Source of the DNA: JACQCF01 sp043742785
GTDB lineage: Bacteria > Omnitrophota > Gorgyraeia > Zapsychrales > Fredricksoniimonadaceae
Assembly: GCA_043742785.1 (NCBI GenBank)
Contig: JAYTXU010000063.1
Span: 1 to 64,000, forward strand
DNA: 64,000 nucleotides
Direction: 5' to 3'
Part shown: positions 17,041 through 24,720 of the stretch, one piece after another
Position numbering within the stretch: the first letter of the stretch is position 1
How the letters are laid out: each line of letters begins with the position of its first letter
Made by a program: the position numbers and the translations under genes
Notes under the pieces: generated by a model
What the model saw: the letters and a program-made list of their open reading frames with translations, nothing else
Told to the model about the DNA's origin: nothing
Database searches by the model: none

Positions 17041-18133
17041 TTATATGCAACGCGCTTACCAACTAGCCCAAAAGGGTCGAGGGTTCACCTTGCCTAATCC
17101 TATGGTGGGAGCTGTGATTGTTAAGCAGGGAAGGATTATCGCTGAAGGCTGGCATAAGCGTTGTGGTGGCGATCATGCGGAGATTGATGCCTTAAAGAAA
17201 CTAGGTGACAAAGCCAAAGGGGCTACTCTTTATGTGACGCTGGAGCCTTGTTCTCATTTTGGTCGCACAGGTCCTTGTACCGAGGCTATTATTAAGGCGG
17301 GGATCAAGAAGGTTGTTATTGGTACCCTGGATCCTAATCCTATTAATCATGGACAATCGATTAACTTATTCAAGAAGGCAGGGGTTGATGTTGAGACAGG
17401 ATTTCTTCAAGACGAGTTAATTGCTATGAATGAAGTGTTTAATAAATATATCACTAAGAAATTGCCGTTTGTTGTGGCTAAATGCGCTCAAACCATCGAT
17501 GGTAAGATTGCTACAGTGACTGGCGAGTCGAAATGGATTACTTCAGAAGAAACACGAAGGTTTGCTCATGAGAAACGCAATGAATTTGACGCAATTATGG
17601 TGGGGATTAATACTGTTTTAAAAGATGACCCGCAATTAAACGCCACTAGCAAGATTAAGCATTTAAAAAAGATTATTGTCGACTCCACCCTTCAGATTTC
17701 TTTGAAGGCTAAATTATTTGTTGGCGCTAAACCTTCAGATATTTTCGTAGCAACCACCTCAAAAGCATCCAAGAAGAAAATTGAGATTCTTTCTAAAGGC
17801 GGCGTTCAAGTTTTGATTTCTCCGCTAAAGGGGAAGAATGGGCATGTTGATTTGAAATGGTTAATGAAAGAATTAGCTAAGAGAGAAATTTCTTATGTAT
17901 TAATCGAGGGGGGTGGGCGATTGATCGGTCGCGCTTTGAAAGATTCTTTGGTAGATCGTATGATGATCTATATAGCCCCTAAGATTGTTGGCGATCAAAA
18001 TGCGATTAGTTCCGTCGCTGGATTAGGTGTTAAGAGTATTGATAAGGCTCTTGAATTAAAAGATCTGAAGATTAAACAAATAGGTCAGGACTTCTTGATA
18101 GAGGGAGACGTTCATGTTCACAGGAATCGTTGA
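17024..18133 (+). CDS. ribD: Bifunctional riboflavin deaminase/reductase RibD
   Basis: The 369-residue protein has an N-terminal cytidine-deaminase-type domain with zinc motif 'HAEIDAL' and 'EPCSHFGRTGPC', and a C-terminal reductase domain (about 148-369, 'AQTIDGKIATVTGESKWIT' and 'IEGGGRLIGRAL'). It performs the second and third steps of the GTP branch. The 17024 ATG overlaps the PHP gene; the ATG at 17045 would give a start closer to family length, but neither has a strong ribosome site. It overlaps ribE by 20 bases. Confidence 0.96.
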   Translation: MKPLSNYMQRAYQLAQKGRGFTLPNPMVGAVIVKQGRIIAEGWHKRCGGDHAEIDALKKLGDKAKGATLYVTLEPCSHFGRTGPCTEAIIKAGIKKVVIGTLDPNPINHGQSINLFKKAGVDVETGFLQDELIAMNEVFNKYITKKLPFVVAKCAQTIDGKIATVTGESKWITSEETRRFAHEKRNEFDAIMVGINTVLKDDPQLNATSKIKHLKKIIVDSTLQISLKAKLFVGAKPSDIFVATTSKASKKKIEILSKGGVQVLISPLKGKNGHVDLKWLMKELAKREISYVLIEGGGRLIGRALKDSLVDRMMIYIAPKIVGDQNAISSVAGLGVKSIDKALELKDLKIKQIGQDFLIEGDVHVHRNR

Positions 18134-18698
18134 ACAATTAGGCAAGATTAAGGCAATTGAGCAAAAGAGTAATTTAATTGTTCTGAAAGTCGATGCGTTT
18201 AAATTGGCTAAGAAAATTCATGTGGCTGATAGTGTAGCCATTAACGGTGTTTGCTTAACTGTTACCCAGAAAAAGGGGAGCATTGTTTCTTTTGATTTGA
18301 TGAAAGAGACGATTGAAAAAACGTCTTTGAAAGAGGTGGGTTTAGAAAGCGAAGTCAATTTGGAATTGGCTCTCTTGGTTGACAGTCGTTTCGGTGGACA
18401 TTTTGTGAGCGGCCATGTGGATGAAAAAGGTGTGATCCAGAAAATAGAAAAATCTAAAAACTGGGTGAGTATGACGATTAGTATTTCTAAAGCGAATGCC
18501 AAATATATTGTGCCTAAAGGATCGGTAACCTTAGATGGAATAAGTTTGACCGTTGGCCATGTGGGTAAAAATAGTTTCCAAGTCTATTTAATCCCTTATA
18601 CCCTGCAAGCCACCAATCTAGGTTCTAAAAAAGCTGGCGACAGCGTTAATATTGAGACGGATATTCTGGCTAAGTACATCTTAGCTGGGAAGAAATAA
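18114..18698 (+). CDS. ribE: Riboflavin synthase alpha chain
   Basis: The 194-residue protein begins with the invariant 'MFTGIVEQLG' and has two lumazine-binding barrels, the second starting near residue 98 ('GGHFVSGHVDEKG'). It dismutates two lumazines into riboflavin and pyrimidine. It is the last rib gene of the operon; FAD production is completed by ribF at 46428. A diverged copy of its last 18 codons survives as a remnant at 27031-27087. Confidence 0.97.
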   Translation: MFTGIVEQLGKIKAIEQKSNLIVLKVDAFKLAKKIHVADSVAINGVCLTVTQKKGSIVSFDLMKETIEKTSLKEVGLESEVNLELALLVDSRFGGHFVSGHVDEKGVIQKIEKSKNWVSMTISISKANAKYIVPKGSVTLDGISLTVGHVGKNSFQVYLIPYTLQATNLGSKKAGDSVNIETDILAKYILAGKK

Positions 18699-18874
18699 AT
18701 TTTTTTTATATCAGTTACATGTGAATCCTTCTAACTAATAAGAAAACCTTTTACTTTTAATCCCTTACGAAATAATCGAATTAGGTGTCTAGCCTGAGGG
18801 TCGGTAAAGAAGGAAGATTCAGCCCATTTCCACTTAATTTATTTTCTTGCTAAAAGAAAGAGTGAGTAGTAGTA

Positions 18875-18902
18875 TTGTTTGTGCTTCAGAAAATTCTATA
18901 AA
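18875..18902 (+). promoter_or_regulatory. Possible promoter of the lipoprotein operon
   Basis: TTGTTT (18875-18880) and TATAAA (18897-18902) with a 16-base spacer lie within the 261-base gap after ribE. The rest of that gap shows no gene that I can support. Confidence 0.5.
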
Positions 18903-18911
18903 TTATTGTTC

Positions 18912-18943
18912 AGACAACTCGCAAAGGTTGTTCTTTTTTATTT
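18912..18943 (+). terminator. Terminator-like hairpin in the leader of the CsgG-like gene
   Basis: ACAAC (18914-18918) pairs with GTTGT (18927-18931) and is followed by TCTTTTTTATTT. It lies just upstream of AGGGGG and the ATG at 18960. It may end rib-operon transcripts, or, if the promoter at 18875 is real, it may act as an attenuator directly after the transcription start. Confidence 0.5.
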
Positions 18944-18959
18944 CTAGGGGGATTCAAAA

Positions 18960-19919
18960 ATGGTTTATAAGAAATTTTTAATATTTGGGTTTGTTGGTTT
19001 ATTTGCTGGTTGCACCTCTGTTCCTAAACAAATGAAAGTTGTTGAGCCGCCTATTTCTCAAAAGCAACAAATTGAAGCTCAACAGCTTGTTCAGCTTCCG
19101 TTGATGAAGAAGTATAAAAGAAAGATTATTATTGGACGATTTTCGAATGAAACTACCTATGGGAAAGCTTTACTTGTTGATGATAATTATGATCCTATTG
19201 GAAAACAAGCAAGCGATATGCTTGCAACTCGTTTAATAAAATCAAACCGTTTTTTGGTATTAGAACGTCCTGATTTAAAGAAAGTCGAAGCTGAGCAAAC
19301 GATAACCAAAGAAAAGGATTTAATAGGGGCTGATACGATTATATTTGGCTCTGTTACAGAATTTGGACGTTCAGTTACTGGGAAAGCTGGTTTTTTATCT
19401 AGTACAAAATTACAAACTGCTAAAGCTAAGGTTGAGATTCGTCTTGTTGATTCAAAAACTGGCTTAGCGTTCTTCTCAACAATCGGTGCGGGTGTTGCTA
19501 CCACAGAATCTGGTGAAGTTGCAGGCTTTGGTAGCGCAGCAGATTATGATGGAACTCTAAATGATAAAGTAATTGCAGCTTCAATCTCAGATCTTATTAA
19601 TAATTTAATAGTTTCTTTAGAAAATCGCCCTTGGAAAACAGATATACTTCAAATTCTAGGTGACCAGGTTTTTATAAGCGGAGGGAAGAGTCAAGGTTTG
19701 AAAGAAGGAGATATTCTTCAAGTGATGAAGAAAACAGCTACTGTGAAAAGCCAACAAAGTGGTTTCATGATTGATTTGCCTCCTGAAAAGATTGCCACCA
19801 TTAAAGTGAGTAGTTTTTTTGGTGACACTGAAACAAGTGAAGGATCAATTGCTAAAATCATTAATGGCTCTATTGATGCTGGTATACTAGAAAAATGTTT
19901 TGTAAAAGAGGTTGAATAA
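18960..19919 (+). CDS. CsgG/HfaB-family lipoprotein
   Basis: The 319-residue protein has a lipoprotein signal with lipobox 'FAGC' (Cys about residue 18). The CsgG-like core spans about 55-215 ('IIIGRFSNETTYG', 'RFLVLERPDLKKVEAEQ', 'GADTIIFGSVTEF'), followed by a small beta domain ('VFISGGKSQGLKEGDILQV') resembling the C-terminal extension of many CsgG homologues. CsgG forms an outer-membrane secretion pore for curli; homologues in clusters like this one need not export curli. It heads four consecutive lipoprotein genes; the DUF4810 and DUF799 partners confirm a recurrent envelope module of unclear function. Confidence 0.88.
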   Translation: MVYKKFLIFGFVGLFAGCTSVPKQMKVVEPPISQKQQIEAQQLVQLPLMKKYKRKIIIGRFSNETTYGKALLVDDNYDPIGKQASDMLATRLIKSNRFLVLERPDLKKVEAEQTITKEKDLIGADTIIFGSVTEFGRSVTGKAGFLSSTKLQTAKAKVEIRLVDSKTGLAFFSTIGAGVATTESGEVAGFGSAADYDGTLNDKVIAASISDLINNLIVSLENRPWKTDILQILGDQVFISGGKSQGLKEGDILQVMKKTATVKSQQSGFMIDLPPEKIATIKVSSFFGDTETSEGSIAKIINGSIDAGILEKCFVKEVE

Positions 19920-20228
19920 ATGAGAAAAATATTATTATTTTCTACGGTTGTTTCTCTTTTTGTTATTGGGTGTGCTCCACGTTACCCAACAACAGCTGTA
20001 AGTACGATTGATTCACGACCAACTTTATCATTTATAAACGCTCCAGCAGGCTCTGTTGCTTTAGTTGATGGCATAAATATGGGTGATGCAACAAAGTTTA
20101 ATGGTAAACCAAAAGTTTTAGCAGTTGAACCCGGTACGCATGAGGTAACAGTAATGCAGGGAAGCGTAGTGGTTTCTAAGCAAACTGTTTTTGTTGAGAG
20201 CGAACAGAAAGTTATTAACGTCCATTAA
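19920..20228 (+). CDS. Small PEGA-like lipoprotein
   Basis: The 102-residue protein has a lipobox 'VIGC' near residue 18. The mature part is beta-rich, with 'LSFINAPAGSVALVDGINMGDA' and 'VEPGTHEVTVMQGSVVVSKQTVFV', resembling the PEGA repeat fold. The ATG follows the CsgG-like stop with no gap. PEGA-type domains sit on cell surfaces and may bind envelope polymers. It is additional to the usual CsgG-DUF4810-DUF799 trio. Confidence 0.78.
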   Translation: MRKILLFSTVVSLFVIGCAPRYPTTAVSTIDSRPTLSFINAPAGSVALVDGINMGDATKFNGKPKVLAVEPGTHEVTVMQGSVVVSKQTVFVESEQKVINVH

Positions 20229-20241
20229 CTAAGGTTCTAGT

Positions 20242-20604
20242 ATGAATAAAAGTGTATTAAAATTATTGCCATTATTATTTTTGGTTGGTTGTGCTACTCA
20301 AAAGTATACATGGAATGGTTATGATGATAACCTTTATGCGTATTATAAGAACCCTGCTAGTAAAGAGAAGTTCGTAGAACACTTAAAAGAAACTATTTTA
20401 AGAGGTGAACAAAATCATAATGTTCCACCTGGGGTATATGCTGAATATGGATATATGCTTTATGAAAATCAAGATTTTCCGGGCTCAATTACTTATTTTC
20501 AAAAAGAACATGACTTGTGGTTGGAGTCTAGACCTTTTATGGAGAAAATGATTGATAATGCACAAAAGATGTTGTCCAAAAGTCAGCCTAAGGGATCTGT
20601 TTAA
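20242..20604 (+). CDS. DUF4810 lipoprotein
   Basis: The 120-residue lipoprotein has lipobox 'LVGC' near residue 17 and the DUF4810 pattern 'YTWNGYDDNLYAYYKNP' and 'PPGVYAEYGYMLYENQDFPGSITYFQKE', the latter looking like one TPR-type helical hairpin. It is recurrently found between CsgG-like and DUF799 (GNA1162-type) lipoproteins, as here. Its stop shares a base with the start of the next gene. Confidence 0.85.
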   Translation: MNKSVLKLLPLLFLVGCATQKYTWNGYDDNLYAYYKNPASKEKFVEHLKETILRGEQNHNVPPGVYAEYGYMLYENQDFPGSITYFQKEHDLWLESRPFMEKMIDNAQKMLSKSQPKGSV

Positions 20605-21341
20605 TGAAAAAACTGATTTTAATTGTTGGATTGGTTGTTTTTGCTTCTGGTTGCGCAAGTATACCGAAGAAAGATTATACTAAATTTTACTCAGCCGCAC
20701 CTCGTTCTATTCTGGTAGTCCCTGTTGTTAATCAAAGCGTTAATGTAGATGCTCCTGCTTATTTCTTGTCTAGTATTTCTATTCCTATTGCTGAGCAAGG
20801 ATATTATGTTTTTCCAGTCAATATGATCAAACGTGTGCTTGAGGATAATGGCTTATCTGATGCAGATTTGGTTCACAATGCTCCTGTGGAGAAGCTATCA
20901 TCTTTATTTAGCGCAGATACAGTCTTGTACGTAAAAATTAAACGTTGGGATGCTCGATATTTATTCTTATCTACTACGGTCACTGTAGAACTTGAATATA
21001 TTATTAAAGAAGGAAAAACTGGAGAAACTCTATGGCAGGATGATCGCATAATCCAGTATACTCCACAGACGACTGATACAGGAAATCCTATAGCAACTTT
21101 AGTAGTCATGGCTATTACAGCTGCAGTTGAGAAGGCGGCCCCCAATTATATGCCTTTAGCTAAGCAAGCAAATGCAGTTGCTTTTACTTTTCCAGGTCCA
21201 GGGATTCCTCCAGGACCTTATTCAGGCAAAGAAAACAAACAAGTAGCGACTAAAACTGTAGTAGTTAAACCTGTGGCAACTTCAACAAAAGATACACCAT
21301 CAAATATAGCAATTCCAGCAAAGAATAATTTTAAAGGTTAA
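20604..21341 (+). CDS. DUF799 (GNA1162-family) lipoprotein
   Basis: The 245-residue lipoprotein has lipobox 'ASGC' near residue 17. The core has 'RSILVVPVVNQSVNVDAPAYFLSSISIPIAEQGYYVFPV' character, typical of DUF799, the family of the neisserial antigen GNA1162, whose fold resembles TolB/CsgG N-terminal domains. The C-terminal 40 residues are Lys/Thr/Val-rich and probably disordered. It closes the lipoprotein operon. Confidence 0.85.
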   Translation: MKKLILIVGLVVFASGCASIPKKDYTKFYSAAPRSILVVPVVNQSVNVDAPAYFLSSISIPIAEQGYYVFPVNMIKRVLEDNGLSDADLVHNAPVEKLSSLFSADTVLYVKIKRWDARYLFLSTTVTVELEYIIKEGKTGETLWQDDRIIQYTPQTTDTGNPIATLVVMAITAAVEKAAPNYMPLAKQANAVAFTFPGPGIPPGPYSGKENKQVATKTVVVKPVATSTKDTPSNIAIPAKNNFKG

Positions 21342-21619
21342 TCAATTCTTGATACCCAAGCGGTGCCCATCCAAGGTGAAAAAGTTGTAAAATCTTGTAT
21401 AAAGTTGTATGACGTGTGGAAAGTTTTTGCTGTGTGGAATTTGGCTTAAAATGACCGTTTGTCGACGATAAGTACCAAAAATAGCCTAATGTATCCCAGC
21501 ATCTCCACCAGCCAGATTGGCACAAATTAGGCACATAATTTTTCTATCTTCTATAAGTCAGGCTGGCTAAAGAGGTTATAAAGGTAGCCTGTGGGTTCTC
21601 TTACAGCAGACCTCCAGAA

Positions 21620-21701
21620 TTAGATAGTGCTATTAAAGTGCCCCATAGTATGATCTTGGATATCTCCTTGACCGCAAATCACCACCTGTCAAAATAAGGT
21701 C
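21620..21701 (+). repeat. 82-bp repeat, copy 1
   Basis: It matches 22665-22746 without gaps over 82 bases (62 identical by my count). The first 27 bases (TTAGATAGTGCTATTAAAGT + GCCCCAT) and the last 9 (AATAAGGTC) are identical and the middle is diverged. Nine-base inverted repeats flank this copy at 21602-21610 and 21728-21736. Confidence 0.9.
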
Positions 21702-21871
21702 TGTCTTCATAAGTTCAGGCTCTCTTATCTGCTGTAGTTTTGGTAAAGTCAAGTCACTGACACCCCTTTTTAAATTATAAATAACAGGACTGTTACAAAA
21801 GCCCCGTAATGTCTATTTTGGAAAGATTTATCTCTAAAGAGGGTAGTGACTATTAAAAGCTAAAAAAAATA

Positions 21872-21880
21872 TGCTATACT
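21872..21880 (+). promoter_or_regulatory. Extended -10 promoter candidate for the secreted 226-aa gene
   Basis: TGCTATACT is a TGn-extended -10 (TATACT at 21875-21880) following an A-rich tract. No good -35 is present. The next gene starts at 21968. Confidence 0.5.
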
Positions 21881-21967
21881 CAAATTAAGGAACTTGATTC
21901 ATAGAATTATTTGAGTTTCTTGATTCTTTGAAAAAAGATGTTCTTGTAGCAAAAGTGGTGGCGCGCT

Positions 21968-22648
21968 ATGAACAAGATATTTTTGCCCTTGGTTCTGTGC
22001 CTATTCTTTCCGGCTTTGATCTGTAAGGCCGATATGTCGGCCTTTAATGAAACGCCTACTACTCATCTCCCGCCTGGAATCTTAAATAAACACAATGTGC
22101 AGAATGTGCAAAATCTGGATGTCATTGAGCTGGAGAAGCTTACCATTGATCATATAGAAAAAAGAAGAATTTCGTTATCTATGGAGAGTATTACGGAAGA
22201 TGCTGCTTTGAAGAGTCCTATTGCTGAGGATTTTAATTCGTTATCTGTTGGCAACAAACATGTTCATCGAAGATATGATGGTTTTCTCTCTTCAGTTTCT
22301 CCAGATTACAAGATTAATAGAAATTTTCTTTCACTCACCAAGGTTCCTAATGTTAACCATAAACAGGCGATCATGTTTGTATTTCTTATGAATAATAACA
22401 GATATGAACGCAAGAGATCCAGTAGTGATATTAATACCATCTTGAAAGATAATCCACGCACCCGCATGCATGTGTTGTGGCCAGGATCTAAGAAAATAAA
22501 TTTGGAACAGAAGATTATTGCAGATGAATATCCTGTTGATATTTCTATCGCCAATAAAGAAGATGGATATGCGCAGGGAGAATGGAATCTTGTCCTACCT
22601 AATAAGAAACCACGCGAAGTAAGAGTTTCTCTGTTGTGGTCATTTTAA
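21968..22648 (+). CDS. Secreted hypothetical protein (226 aa)
   Basis: It has a signal peptide (residues 1-21, hydrophobic 'IFLPLVLCLFFPALICKA') followed by a 205-residue soluble region with no family I recognise. It contains a basic patch 'NNNRYERKRSSSD' and a C-terminal beta-looking part 'GYAQGEWNLVLPNKKPREVRVSLLW'. The ribosome site is weak. The gene lies alone between two copies of the 82-bp repeat, suggesting it arrived or is regulated with them. Confidence 0.7.
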   Translation: MNKIFLPLVLCLFFPALICKADMSAFNETPTTHLPPGILNKHNVQNVQNLDVIELEKLTIDHIEKRRISLSMESITEDAALKSPIAEDFNSLSVGNKHVHRRYDGFLSSVSPDYKINRNFLSLTKVPNVNHKQAIMFVFLMNNNRYERKRSSSDINTILKDNPRTRMHVLWPGSKKINLEQKIIADEYPVDISIANKEDGYAQGEWNLVLPNKKPREVRVSLLWSF

Positions 22649-22664
22649 TTCGTCTTCAAAACAA

Positions 22665-22746
22665 TTTAGATAGTGCTATTAAAGTGCCCCATCATATAAT
22701 CTTAAATATATTCTTGTTCAGGAATCGGTGTCTGCTAGAATAAGGT
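22665..22746 (+). repeat. 82-bp repeat, copy 2
   Basis: Gapless match to 21620-21701, 1,045 bases away in direct orientation. Its terminal AATAAGGTC lies 6 bases before the ATG at 22753, so the repeat seems to supply the ribosome-binding site (AAGG) of the next gene. Confidence 0.9.
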
Positions 22747-22752
22747 CCAATC

Positions 22753-23304
22753 ATGGTTCAAACAGACTACACCGATAAAATCCTCCAATATATCCAAAAG
22801 AGCGGCCAAGCGCGGGTCGCATCGATGCTCCAAGATCTTAATATTCCACGTAGAAGGGTTTTCAAGATTCTCTCTCGGCAGATTAAATCAGGGATAATTT
22901 TTAAGGAAGGGGTGCATCCGAATATTTATTATAAGGCAAGGGTGCTTCCATCTAAAGAGCCTGCAGTCATTTCTCGAACACCCATTTCGAAGAAGGCGAA
23001 GAGCGGTTCTTATGAAACAGAGTATTTGTGTCAAGAGCTGGAAGATGCCAGAAAAGCTCAAAGGGAAATGAAGGATGAAGTGACAAGGCTTTCTCACGAA
23101 CTTTATCTAAGTCATAATGAGCTTAGCTCTAAAGAAGTAGATATTAAATATAAAGAGGCTCAGATCCATTCCAAGGAAGAACAGATCAAGCGCATGACTG
23201 ACCGGGAAGATCAACGTTATGAAGAGAACAAAAGTCTGCGCAAAGATATTCAGGATTTGCAGATCAGATTAAGGGAAGAGCAGAGGCAGACAGGGAAGAA
23301 GTAA
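22753..23304 (+). CDS. Winged-helix plus coiled-coil hypothetical protein
   Basis: The 183-residue protein has an N-terminal region (about 1-60) that looks like a winged helix ('DKILQYIQKSGQARVASMLQ' and 'IPRRRVFKILSRQIKSGII' helices, then 'YYKARV' wing). A basic linker follows, then a long heptad-rich coiled coil (about 80-180, very rich in E, K, R and Q). No membrane span is seen. It could be a DNA-binding protein that oligomerises, though this is inferred only from composition and pattern. Its ribosome site falls in the end of repeat copy 2. Confidence 0.7.
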   Translation: MVQTDYTDKILQYIQKSGQARVASMLQDLNIPRRRVFKILSRQIKSGIIFKEGVHPNIYYKARVLPSKEPAVISRTPISKKAKSGSYETEYLCQELEDARKAQREMKDEVTRLSHELYLSHNELSSKEVDIKYKEAQIHSKEEQIKRMTDREDQRYEENKSLRKDIQDLQIRLREEQRQTGKK

Positions 23305-23329
23305 TTTTTATAAACTGAAAAGGAAACCT

Positions 23330-24181
23330 ATGAATACAAAGACTTTTTCTAAGAAAGAAGCTATTACCCGCGGAATACAGATGACTAAAAAGTATTTTGG
23401 GGTGATTTTAATTGTCATAGGTATTTATATTGCAATTGGGGTGAGCAATGGGCAATTACAAAGTGGGGCAGGATTAGATCGTATTAATAAAAGGGATATT
23501 AAAACGCTTTATAAAGATTCTGCTGCTGTTGATGCGTTTAACCAATATCTTCAAACATCCGGATATATCAACAAATTCGGCAAAGTACAGGATAAGTTAG
23601 AGAAAATCGAAAAACCTTCTGATTTAGTTCTTCCATTGGAACTAGATGGGGATCGATATAAGATTTTTAGATTTCTACAAGCATATAAATACCATTTACC
23701 TTTTCCAAAAGCATTTTATTACGTATTACTTTTTGGTTTTGGTATTATTAATATGTTACTACAAATAGGTGCGACAAAAATGACCTTGATGGTCAATCGT
23801 GATGAAGCACCGAATGTTTTTGAGATCTTTTCAAATGGTTCGCTTTTGATTACATATATTTTGTCGAGCATTTGTTATTCTTTAGCTGTTATAGGAGGAA
23901 TGATTCTTTTGATTGTCCCTGGCATTATATTAAGTATTGCGCTTGGAATGAACATGTTCTTTATCGTTGATCAAAAGATGGGCCCCATTGAATCGCTGAA
24001 AGCGAGCCGTGCTCTCACAAAAGGTGTTCGGTGGCAATTGTTTTGTTTCGGAGGAGCTCTTCTTCTATTTAATTTGGCAGGTCTTTTATGTCTAGTGATA
24101 GGGTTACTTTTCACGATCCCTGTTTCTTGTGTTGCAACGGCATACGTCTATGATCATCTACGTAATCAAGTGGCTACTTAA
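23330..24181 (+). CDS. Multi-pass membrane protein, DUF975/GDPD-membrane-domain-like
   Basis: The 283-residue protein has about five membrane helices (near 23-42, 130-148, 170-190, 193-213 and 238-270), with a soluble loop at about 43-120. The pattern '...LIVPGIILSIALGMNMFFIVDQKMGPIESLKASRALTKG' is typical of uncharacterised bacterial membrane proteins of the DUF975/glycerophosphodiester-phosphodiesterase membrane-domain type. The function is unknown. AAGGAAA precedes the ATG; the 73-aa gene follows by 11 bases. Confidence 0.75.
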   Translation: MNTKTFSKKEAITRGIQMTKKYFGVILIVIGIYIAIGVSNGQLQSGAGLDRINKRDIKTLYKDSAAVDAFNQYLQTSGYINKFGKVQDKLEKIEKPSDLVLPLELDGDRYKIFRFLQAYKYHLPFPKAFYYVLLFGFGIINMLLQIGATKMTLMVNRDEAPNVFEIFSNGSLLITYILSSICYSLAVIGGMILLIVPGIILSIALGMNMFFIVDQKMGPIESLKASRALTKGVRWQLFCFGGALLLFNLAGLLCLVIGLLFTIPVSCVATAYVYDHLRNQVAT

Positions 24182-24192
24182 TAGGAAAACAT

Positions 24193-24414
24193 ATGTCTAA
24201 ACCACAACAATTGATTGAATGGAGTTATTTAGGGGCGAATTACAGTGTGTATATTAAGCATTTCACTGATGATGAGGGGAAGAGGGGAATGACCATGATT
24301 TTTGAAGACACTACTAATGACAAAGTTACAGAAATGACTGTTCCTACTCGCAAGTTTCCCGAATTTCTAAGGGCTGTTAATGGGGGGGACGAACCTTATA
24401 GAGGATTATTTTAG
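24193..24414 (+). CDS. Small conserved hypothetical protein (73 aa)
   Basis: A soluble 73-residue protein with 'KPQQLIEWSYLGANYSVYIK' at the start and 'VTEMTVPTRKFPEFLRAVNG' near the end. I do not know the family. A diverged, broken copy lies at 27111-27257, next to a ribE 3' remnant. Most differences from that copy are at third codon positions, evidence that both were once coding and under selection. AGGAAAA precedes the ATG by about 5 bases. Confidence 0.8.
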   Translation: MSKPQQLIEWSYLGANYSVYIKHFTDDEGKRGMTMIFEDTTNDKVTEMTVPTRKFPEFLRAVNGGDEPYRGLF

Positions 24415-24444
24415 TTTGATTTTCAATTCATTCTTATTAAATTA

Positions 24445-24453
24445 TGGTATAGT
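24445..24453 (+). promoter_or_regulatory. Extended -10 immediately before the 77-aa membrane gene
   Basis: TGGTATAGT is a TGn-extended -10 (TATAGT at 24448-24453). A start 7 bases downstream falls at about 24460, one base before the ATG at 24461, and there is no ribosome-binding sequence. This suggests leaderless transcription. Confidence 0.55.
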
Positions 24454-24460
24454 TTAGTTA

Positions 24461-24694
24461 ATGAGCGACCAAAACCAAAATAAAGAAGATAATTTTCTGC
24501 GAACCCTCCTCATATCGATTATTTGTATTCCTCTTATTATTTGGTTACTTTATAATGGTTATCAAAAAAGTCTGCAATCTTCTACTAAATCTATTGCTTG
24601 TGAAAAAAGATGTACTGATCAAGGCCATGCAGGTTATGAATTTAAATGGCCTATGTTCTCCGGTCCTAAATGCACCTGCATAGACATGAAATAA
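24461..24694 (+). CDS. Small membrane protein with four cysteines (77 aa)
   Basis: The 77-residue protein has one membrane helix (residues about 13-32, 'RTLLISIICIPLIIWLLYNGY') and a short C-terminal domain with Cys in 'ACEKRCTDQG' and 'PKCTCIDMK', likely disulfide-bonded or metal-binding outside the cytoplasm. I do not recognise a family. No Shine-Dalgarno sequence is seen; an extended -10 abuts the start. Confidence 0.65.
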   Translation: MSDQNQNKEDNFLRTLLISIICIPLIIWLLYNGYQKSLQSSTKSIACEKRCTDQGHAGYEFKWPMFSGPKCTCIDMK

Positions 24695-24720
24695 ATCTAA
24701 AAATTAAAGAAAAGTATAAA

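Larger units (their letters stand above)
21342..21967. other. Non-coding 626-base stretch with repeat remnants
   Basis: I find no supportable gene here. It contains copy 1 of the 82-bp repeat (21620-21701), bracketed by the 9-bp inverted repeat TACAGCAGA/TCTGCTGTA (21602-21610 and 21728-21736), a partial echo of the repeat head (TAGTGACTATTAAA, 21844-21857), and an extended -10 near 21872. It looks like a scar of small mobile or MITE-like sequence. Confidence 0.6.

Noticed and set aside
21331..21534. 67-codon reverse-strand open frame, possible transposase remnant
   Set aside because: The translation matches no transposase or integrase motif that I know, and there is no ribosome site; kept only as part of the non-coding stretch.
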